Positions 7,487-11,924 of a DNA stretch of 11,924 nt are shown in pieces. Position numbers and translations under genes: made by a program. The stretch covers positions 1-11,924 of the forward strand of contig JAJBVR010000108.1 in assembly GCA_020859725.1 (NCBI GenBank), written 5' to 3'. The notes beneath the pieces were generated by a model. The model saw only the letters and a list, made by a program, of their open reading frames with translations. It did no database searches and was not told the origin of the DNA. This DNA comes from Clostridiales bacterium. GTDB lineage: Bacteria > Bacillota > Clostridia > Oscillospirales > Acutalibacteraceae. Position 1 is the first letter of the stretch; the number at the start of each line of letters is the position of its first letter.

Positions 7487-8464
7487 TTAAAAATTATCAA
7501 GCAAAGATTTATAAAACTCGCAGTAATCGGTCCGCTTTTCAGCGGTAAACGCCATAGCTTCCCTTGGGTGGCGATTCAGCTGCCCCGTAAGCATATACTG
7601 AATATCATAGCCCCAAACCACTCCGCTTTCCTTAAGCGGAAGCATATATTTTTCAAGAAAGGTTAAAAGGCTGTATAAATTGTATTTTGGATTTTTAAGA
7701 AATCCCAAGAGCAATTCCATGGCGCAGTTTCCCGCCCCTCTGCCCATACTCGAAGCAGTGGCGTCCAGATACGAAACACCATAAGAAAGTGTTTCAATAG
7801 TGTTTGCAAATGCCAGATTTTGATTGTTATGGGCATGAAAACCAATTAATTTTCCGTATTTTTCACCCGTCTCAAGATATTTTTTTGCAAGTCTGCCCGC
7901 GGTTTCCGGATAAAGAGAGCCGTAAGAATCAACAAGATAAATTACATCTGCTTTTGATTTTCCTATCATTTCCAAAGCTTCATCAATCTGCTCTGTATCA
8001 GCCTGGCTTATCGCCATAATATTGCAGCAGGTTTCATAGCCCAGATTATTAAAATAATTTATCATCTCAACCGCCGCGGGAATTTGATTGATATAGCAGG
8101 CAACTCTGACCATATCAATAACGGATTCGCTTTTAGGAACAAAATCCTCTTTAAAATCACATCTGCCCACATCTGCCATAACGGATATTTTCATATCCGA
8201 AATATTATCGCCCACAATACTTCTTATATCTTCTTCATCGCAAAATTTCCATTTGCCGTATCTTTTCGGGTCAAAAAGCTTTTTTGACGCGCGGTATCCG
8301 AATTCCATATAATCAACACCGCTTTTGATATTTGTTTTATACAGCTCCGTAACAAATTCATCCGTAAATTCAAAATTATTGCACAAACCGCCGTCCCTTA
8401 CAGTAGCGTCAAGCACCTTAACGTCATCACGCACGGTCATAATATTTCCTTTTCTCGGCGCCAT
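7487..8464 (-). CDS. HMGL-like (DRE-TIM metallolyase) aldolase-domain protein
   Basis: This 325-residue cytoplasmic TIM-barrel protein belongs to the superfamily of 4-hydroxy-2-oxovalerate aldolase, HMG-CoA lyase and isopropylmalate synthase. These enzymes make or break a C-C bond next to a metal-bound enolate. Visible hallmarks are LDATVRDGG (18-26, with the catalytic Arg-Asp), YMEFGYR (52-58), LVDSYGSLYP (177-186), the metal-binding GFHAHNN (H210, H212) and DATASSMGRGAGN (234-246). The last stretch is the glycine-rich loop of the family. About 60 C-terminal residues follow the barrel, with no regulatory or CoA-binding domain, which argues against isopropylmalate or citramalate synthase. The start is firm: AGGAGG sits 7 bases before the ATG. 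Flanking own promoter and terminator make it a single-gene unit. Substrate is unknown; aldolase or lyase of a 2-oxo acid is the best guess. Confidence 0.85.
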   Translation of the reverse strand: MAPRKGNIMTVRDDVKVLDATVRDGGLCNNFEFTDEFVTELYKTNIKSGVDYMEFGYRASKKLFDPKRYGKWKFCDEEDIRSIVGDNISDMKISVMADVGRCDFKEDFVPKSESVIDMVRVACYINQIPAAVEMINYFNNLGYETCCNIMAISQADTEQIDEALEMIGKSKADVIYLVDSYGSLYPETAGRLAKKYLETGEKYGKLIGFHAHNNQNLAFANTIETLSYGVSYLDATASSMGRGAGNCAMELLLGFLKNPKYNLYSLLTFLEKYMLPLKESGVVWGYDIQYMLTGQLNRHPREAMAFTAEKRTDYCEFYKSLLDNF

Positions 8465-8488
8465 AAAAAATCCTCCTTGCTTTACTTT

Positions 8489-8520
8489 TCCACTTTAAAG
8501 CCTATTTGCTTTAAAGTGGA
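8489..8520 (-). promoter_or_regulatory. 13-bp perfect inverted repeat in the aldolase-gene leader
   Basis: On the minus strand TCCACTTTAAAGC (8508-8520) is followed by a six-base loop and its exact complement (8489-8501). It lies just after the predicted transcription start and before the AGGAGG. No U-tract follows, so it is not a terminator. A second partial copy of the arm's start, ATCCACTA, precedes it immediately. It could be a repressor operator or a 5' mRNA hairpin. Confidence 0.6.
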
Positions 8521-8529
8521 TTAGTGGAT

Positions 8530-8558
8530 ATTATAGCAAAGAGAATAATTTTTGTCAA
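8530..8558 (-). promoter_or_regulatory. Perfect-consensus sigma-A promoter of the aldolase-like gene
   Basis: On the minus strand TTGACA (plus-strand 8553-8558), exactly 17 bases, then TATAAT (8530-8535). Both hexamers match the consensus fully. Transcription should begin near 8523, so the inverted repeat at 8489-8520 would form the very 5' end of the mRNA. Confidence 0.85.
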
Positions 8559-8597
8559 CATAATCAGAATAAAAAGAAAACTGATTACAAATAAAAA

Positions 8598-9548
8598 TCA
8601 CAGATTTTCAAGTTCCGCTTTCATCCACTGGACGTAAAAATCAGATTCCGGCAATTTTACATTTGCCAAAACAGAGCAATAAACCTCGTTAAACAACCCA
8701 TAAAAAGCGGATTTGGCATCCACCATTTCCGAAACTGAATACTTTGATTTGTATAATTCATACAAATGAAATTTATCACCCATAAAATTTCTAAGCTGAA
8801 ACAAATCAAATTCCTTATCCGCCCATTTACTTTCAAGCGGGTCGATAAACGCGGTAACATTAAGCTTTTTATCACACATAATATTAGCAACATTTAAATC
8901 CCCGTGAACAAGAGAAGCTTCTTTAACCGGCTCACTGAAAATAATGCCGAAATTATTCCACGCCCTTTCCATAAGCAAAACGATTCCGTCGGAAAATAAA
9001 TCGGGATGCGCTTTGGCTGTGTTAAGCACATCAAGCGCGAAAGGCTTATAATAATCAAGCCAGTTATCATAAACAGCATTTCCCAAAGGCCCGAATTTTG
9101 AATTTGTTTTGCTGTGAACGGCGCCCATAGCGGTTACAACATCATCGGCAAACTTTTGCTTTTTGCGCTTAGATATAAATAACAGCCCGACTGACGAAAA
9201 CATTGAAAGCACGTCTTTGCCGTTCATACGTTCCATACAAATAATATCCACGGGGATTTCATCATCAGCATAGCTTGAAAAATATACTTCCGGAACGGGA
9301 ACGGGGCTTGCCTGCCTCAAAAGCGCAAGAGCCTGCTCCTCATCATCTTTCATACCCGGGCAAAGGCATACCTTTAAAATTAAGAAATTAGGATTTTTAT
9401 CTGTCTCTGCGCAATATACATATCCGAAATATCCGCCGCCTGCATATTTAATATTTAACACGCTGCAATTACAGCGCTTTTCCGCAGCAAGCTTTGCATA
9501 ATTCAGCGCCTGTTTTATTTTCAGATTTTTCTTTTGCTTCGGTTCCAT
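8598..9548 (-). CDS. Aminoglycoside phosphotransferase/fructosamine-kinase-family protein (kinase-like fold)
   Basis: This 316-residue cytoplasmic protein has the eukaryotic-protein-kinase-like fold used by small-molecule phosphotransferases. Motifs in order: a glycine loop GGGYFG (37-42), the ATP-binding lysine in FLILK (K59), the hinge ICMERMNG (103-110), the catalytic loop LVHGDLNVANI (213-223; D217 and N222) and the metal aspartate in FIDPLES (D236). The active site therefore looks complete. The segment DKEFDLFQLRNFMG resembles the post-catalytic helix of fructosamine kinase relatives. Nothing points to antibiotic resistance; most such chromosomal genes phosphorylate sugars, amines or unknown metabolites. 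A ribosome site AAGGGG lies somewhat far from the ATG. The gene sits behind serC-serA but a terminator-like hairpin intervenes, and no convincing promoter of its own is seen, so it may depend on read-through. Confidence 0.82.
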   Translation of the reverse strand: MEPKQKKNLKIKQALNYAKLAAEKRCNCSVLNIKYAGGGYFGYVYCAETDKNPNFLILKVCLCPGMKDDEEQALALLRQASPVPVPEVYFSSYADDEIPVDIICMERMNGKDVLSMFSSVGLLFISKRKKQKFADDVVTAMGAVHSKTNSKFGPLGNAVYDNWLDYYKPFALDVLNTAKAHPDLFSDGIVLLMERAWNNFGIIFSEPVKEASLVHGDLNVANIMCDKKLNVTAFIDPLESKWADKEFDLFQLRNFMGDKFHLYELYKSKYSVSEMVDAKSAFYGLFNEVYCSVLANVKLPESDFYVQWMKAELENL

Positions 9549-9580
9549 AGGAACGCCCCTTTTAAACTGATTTATAAAAT

Positions 9581-9612
9581 AATAAAAGAGCGGGAATCCG
9601 CCCTTTTTATTA
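9581..9612 (-). terminator. Hairpin terminator after serA
   Basis: On the minus strand a GC-rich core GCGG-ATTC-CCGC is extended by A/T pairs (with one G-U and a bulge) over roughly ten base pairs. It is followed by a long U-rich tail (TTTTATTATTTTAT). It begins about 12 bases after the serA stop and ends about 33 bases before the kinase gene. The stem is imperfect, so partial read-through into the kinase gene is possible. Confidence 0.7.
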
Positions 9613-9623
9613 TATACAATTAA

Positions 9624-10787
9624 TCATTTAATAACGCGAACTCTTATAACTCCGTTAATTTTTTTTATATCTTCAACTGCCGAATCGGAAACAGCGGAAT
9701 CAACATCTATAATGCCGTATGCGATTGAGCCTCTGTTTTTATCCTCAAAGTTGGCGATATTAATGCCGTCTTTACTTATTGTATCCGTGATTGTGGCTAT
9801 CATATTGGGCTGATTGATATGAATAACCGTAATTCTGGCCGCTCCGCTTCTTGGCGCTGAAACAAAAGGCATATTAACAGAATTTTTAATGTTTCCGTTT
9901 TCAAGGAAATCAATAAGCTCCAACGCGCCCATAGACGCGCAGTTTTCTTCACTTTCCGGGGTTGAGGCGCCGAGATGAGGCAATGCTATAACTCCGTTTA
10001 CTCCTATAAGCTCAGCCGTTGGAAAATCCGTAACATAAGCAGCCATTTTCCCGTCTTCAAGCGCATTTACTATATCCGTGCTGTTTGCAAGATCTCCTCT
10101 TGCAAAATTAATAATCCTTACAGTGTCTTTCATTTTTTCAATATTTTCAGCGCAAATCATCTCTTTGGTGTCATCGGTAAGAGGCACGTGAACGGTTATA
10201 TAATCCACAAGCGGAAAAATCTCATCAAGGTTATTATTTACAACTATATCTTTTTTAAGCATTTCGGCAGAATCGGCGCTGAGGAAAGGGTCATAGCCTA
10301 TTACCGTCATCCCCAAATCGGAAGCGGCATTCGCTACAAGCCTTCCGATGGCTCCCAGACCTATAACCGCCAGGGTTTTTCCCTTAATCTCCGGGCCGGC
10401 AAACGCCGATTTGCCTTTTTCAACGCTTTTACTTACGTTTTCATCATTTTTTATTGTTTTGCACCAGTCAATTGCCTTTGTGATTTTACGGCTGGACAGA
10501 AGCAGCCCACAGATAACAAGCTCCTTAACGGCATTTGCATTGGCGCCGGGAGTGTTAAAAACAACTATTCCCTCCTCAGTGCACCGCTCAACCGGAATAT
10601 TGTTAACACCGGCTCCCGCTCTTGCTATCGCAATAAGGTTTTCCGGCATTTTCATATCTTGCATAGCGGCGGATCTTACCATAATTGCATCAGGATTTTC
10701 AACTTCATCGCCGTAAATATATTTGGAGGAATCAAGCTTTGACAGACCCACATCCGAAATCTTATTTAAAGTTTTAACAGTGAACAT
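9624..10787 (-). CDS. serA: D-3-phosphoglycerate dehydrogenase (short ACT-domain form)
   Basis: The enzyme oxidises 3-phosphoglycerate to 3-phosphohydroxypyruvate with NAD+, the first step of serine synthesis. At 387 residues it is the short type: catalytic and nucleotide-binding domains to about residue 305, then directly an ACT domain (about 318-387), lacking the extra ASB domain of long SerA. The NAD motif GLGAIG is at 143-148, INFARGDL carries the active-site arginine (R230), and ALPHLGAST carries the catalytic histidine (H271). The usual DVFEKEP stretch is replaced by YVTDFPTAEL (251-260), as in other clostridial-type short SerA. The ACT domain makes feedback control by an amino acid, usually serine, plausible. 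The start codon overlaps the serC stop (TAATG), and GAGGAGG in the serC tail lies 10 bases upstream. Stop is TGA. Confidence 0.95.
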   Translation of the reverse strand: MFTVKTLNKISDVGLSKLDSSKYIYGDEVENPDAIMVRSAAMQDMKMPENLIAIARAGAGVNNIPVERCTEEGIVVFNTPGANANAVKELVICGLLLSSRKITKAIDWCKTIKNDENVSKSVEKGKSAFAGPEIKGKTLAVIGLGAIGRLVANAASDLGMTVIGYDPFLSADSAEMLKKDIVVNNNLDEIFPLVDYITVHVPLTDDTKEMICAENIEKMKDTVRIINFARGDLANSTDIVNALEDGKMAAYVTDFPTAELIGVNGVIALPHLGASTPESEENCASMGALELIDFLENGNIKNSVNMPFVSAPRSGAARITVIHINQPNMIATITDTISKDGINIANFEDKNRGSIAYGIIDVDSAVSDSAVEDIKKINGVIRVRVIK

Positions 10788-11872
10788 TACTTATTTTCCT
10801 CCTCAAATTTTTTCATAAACTCCGCAAGCTTTTCAACGCCTTCAATCGGCATGGCATTATATATTGAAGCGCGCATTCCGCCAACGGTTCTGTGCCCTTT
10901 AAGATTAACAAATCCGGCTTCGCCCGCCTCTTTTATAAACTTGGCATTCAGCTCGTCACTGTCTGTAACAAAAGGAACATTCATAAGAGAACGGTCCCGC
11001 TTAACAACAGTACCTTTGAACATTTTGCTTGAATCCAGGAAATCATAAAGAATTTTTGCTTTTTCCTCGTTATGCTTTTTCATTCCCTCCAGATTTCCGT
11101 AAGTTTCCTTTATCCATTCAAGCACAAGCTTGCAGATATAAATGGTCCAGCACGGAGGTGTGTTATAAAGCGAATCGGCATCCGCCTGAACCTTATAATT
11201 CATCATAACAGGGCAAATATCCCTTGCGTTTCCGAGTAAATCCTCCCTGACGATAACAACAACAAGCCCCGCCGGAGCAACATTTTTTTGAGCTCCGAAA
11301 TAAACAACGCCAAATTTTGAAATGTCAAGCGGCTCAGACAGCGCGCAGGATGAAATATCCGCTATCAGCACCTTATCTCCTACCGGAGGAAGCTCTTTAT
11401 ATTTAGTGCCGTAAATAGTGTTGTTGAGGCAAATATAAACATAATCCGCGTCCTCACGAAAATCTTCCGGTTTTGTGTTCGGAATATAGGTGAATGTTTT
11501 ATCGGCAGAAGATGCGGCCGCCTTTACATCGCCGTACTTCTGCGCCTCCTGAAAAGCTTTTTTCGCCCACTGCCCGGTAATTATATAATCCGCCTTTCCG
11601 CTTTTATTCATAAAATTAAGCGGTATCGCCGAAAACTGAGCAGACGCGCCGCCCTGCAGGAACAGCACTTTATAATTATCGGGAATCTTATAAAGCTCTC
11701 TCATAAGTTTTTCTGCGCTTTTAATAATATCGTCAAATACCTTTGAACGGTGACTCATTTCCATAACAGACTGGCCGCTGCCATGATAATCAAGAATTTC
11801 CGCTCCCGCCTTTTCAAGAACAGACACAGGAAGCGTTGAAGGACCTGCGCTGAAATTATATACACGTGCCAT
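10787..11872 (-). CDS. serC: Phosphoserine aminotransferase
   Basis: This PLP enzyme converts 3-phosphohydroxypyruvate plus glutamate to phosphoserine and 2-oxoglutarate, the second step of serine synthesis; it also acts in vitamin B6 synthesis in some bacteria. The 361-residue length is standard. Hallmarks: NFSAGPSTLP at the N-terminus (6-15), EMSHRSKVF (38-46), FLQGGASAQF (71-80), the PLP lysine in YFGAQKNVAPAG (K196) and the C-terminal phosphate/substrate segment GGMRASIYNAMP (331-342). It is first in the operon, one-base TAATG overlap with serA. AGAGAGGAT lies about 7 bases upstream of the ATG. No phosphoserine phosphatase gene is in the window, so the last step must be encoded elsewhere. 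Confidence 0.96.
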   Translation of the reverse strand: MARVYNFSAGPSTLPVSVLEKAGAEILDYHGSGQSVMEMSHRSKVFDDIIKSAEKLMRELYKIPDNYKVLFLQGGASAQFSAIPLNFMNKSGKADYIITGQWAKKAFQEAQKYGDVKAAASSADKTFTYIPNTKPEDFREDADYVYICLNNTIYGTKYKELPPVGDKVLIADISSCALSEPLDISKFGVVYFGAQKNVAPAGLVVVIVREDLLGNARDICPVMMNYKVQADADSLYNTPPCWTIYICKLVLEWIKETYGNLEGMKKHNEEKAKILYDFLDSSKMFKGTVVKRDRSLMNVPFVTDSDELNAKFIKEAGEAGFVNLKGHRTVGGMRASIYNAMPIEGVEKLAEFMKKFEEENK

Positions 11873-11917
11873 AAAATATCCTCTCTTTCGTTTTCTTAAA
11901 ATAACATTGTGAGTAAT

Positions 11918-11923
11918 ATTATA
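11918..11923 (-). promoter_or_regulatory. -10 element of the serC-serA promoter (edge of window)
   Basis: A perfect TATAAT on the minus strand lies about 45 bases before the serC ATG, giving a leader of about 40 bases with no evident riboswitch or attenuator. The -35 would be just beyond the right edge, so this call is partial. Confidence 0.5.
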
Positions 11924-11924
11924 A

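Noticed and set aside
9609..9614. TATAAT on the minus strand as a promoter -10 for the kinase gene
   Set aside because: No acceptable -35 lies 16-18 bases upstream, and the element is inside the 5' arm of the serA terminator.
9975..10742. 255-residue plus-strand open frame
   Set aside because: It lies wholly antisense to serA, has no recognisable motif or ribosome site, and its composition is what the reverse of an AT-rich gene gives.

Overview
The window reads as chromosomal DNA of a low-GC Gram-positive bacterium, most likely a Clostridia-type anaerobe. Supporting signs are AT-rich spacers, AGGAGG-type ribosome binding sites, textbook TTGACA/TATAAT promoters with 17-base spacers, U-tailed hairpin terminators, and protein types common in Clostridia (MalY/PatB C-S lyase, short ACT-domain SerA). 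The assignment is by style, not by marker genes. No mobile element, CRISPR array, RNA gene or phage gene is visible, and no gene-free stretch exceeds about 170 bases.

Region 1 (1-3281, plus strand). After a short tail of an upstream reading frame (1-45) comes a two-gene operon that is broken. The first gene (82-1840) encoded a MalY/PatB-type PLP-dependent C-S lyase fused in frame to a C-terminal thioredoxin-fold (redoxin-like) domain. It now carries three frameshifts and an in-frame TGA. It overlaps by ATGA an APC-family amino acid permease (1837-3253) that carries one frameshift. Three of the four frameshifts are one extra A in an A6 or A7 run. A strong hairpin at 3239-3281 ends the unit and can serve both strands.

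Region 2 (3329-6250, minus strand). An intact ABC importer: a substrate-binding lipoprotein, a BPD_transp_2-type permease and an ATPase, resembling the TrpXYZ type. A promoter lies in front, and a U-tailed hairpin separates the binding-protein gene from the membrane genes.

Region 3 (6311-8560, minus strand). An intact class I DAHP synthase (entry to the shikimate pathway) and an HMGL/DRE-TIM aldolase-like protein, each with its own promoter. The DAHP synthase and importer promoters share a 15-base identical block including the -35. The aldolase promoter is a perfect consensus followed by a 13-bp perfect inverted repeat in its leader.

Region 4 (8598-11924, minus strand). serC and serA (TAATG-coupled) make serine from 3-phosphoglycerate. 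A terminator follows, then a phosphotransferase-family kinase of unknown substrate. The serC -10 box is at the right edge of the window.

The common thread is amino acid metabolism: serine synthesis, aromatic amino acid synthesis, a probable amino-acid-type importer, and a decaying sulfur amino acid lyase with its permease. I see no clear new system. The best leads are the decaying lyase-redoxin fusion with its repeated poly-A lesions, the shared promoter block, and the leader inverted repeat.
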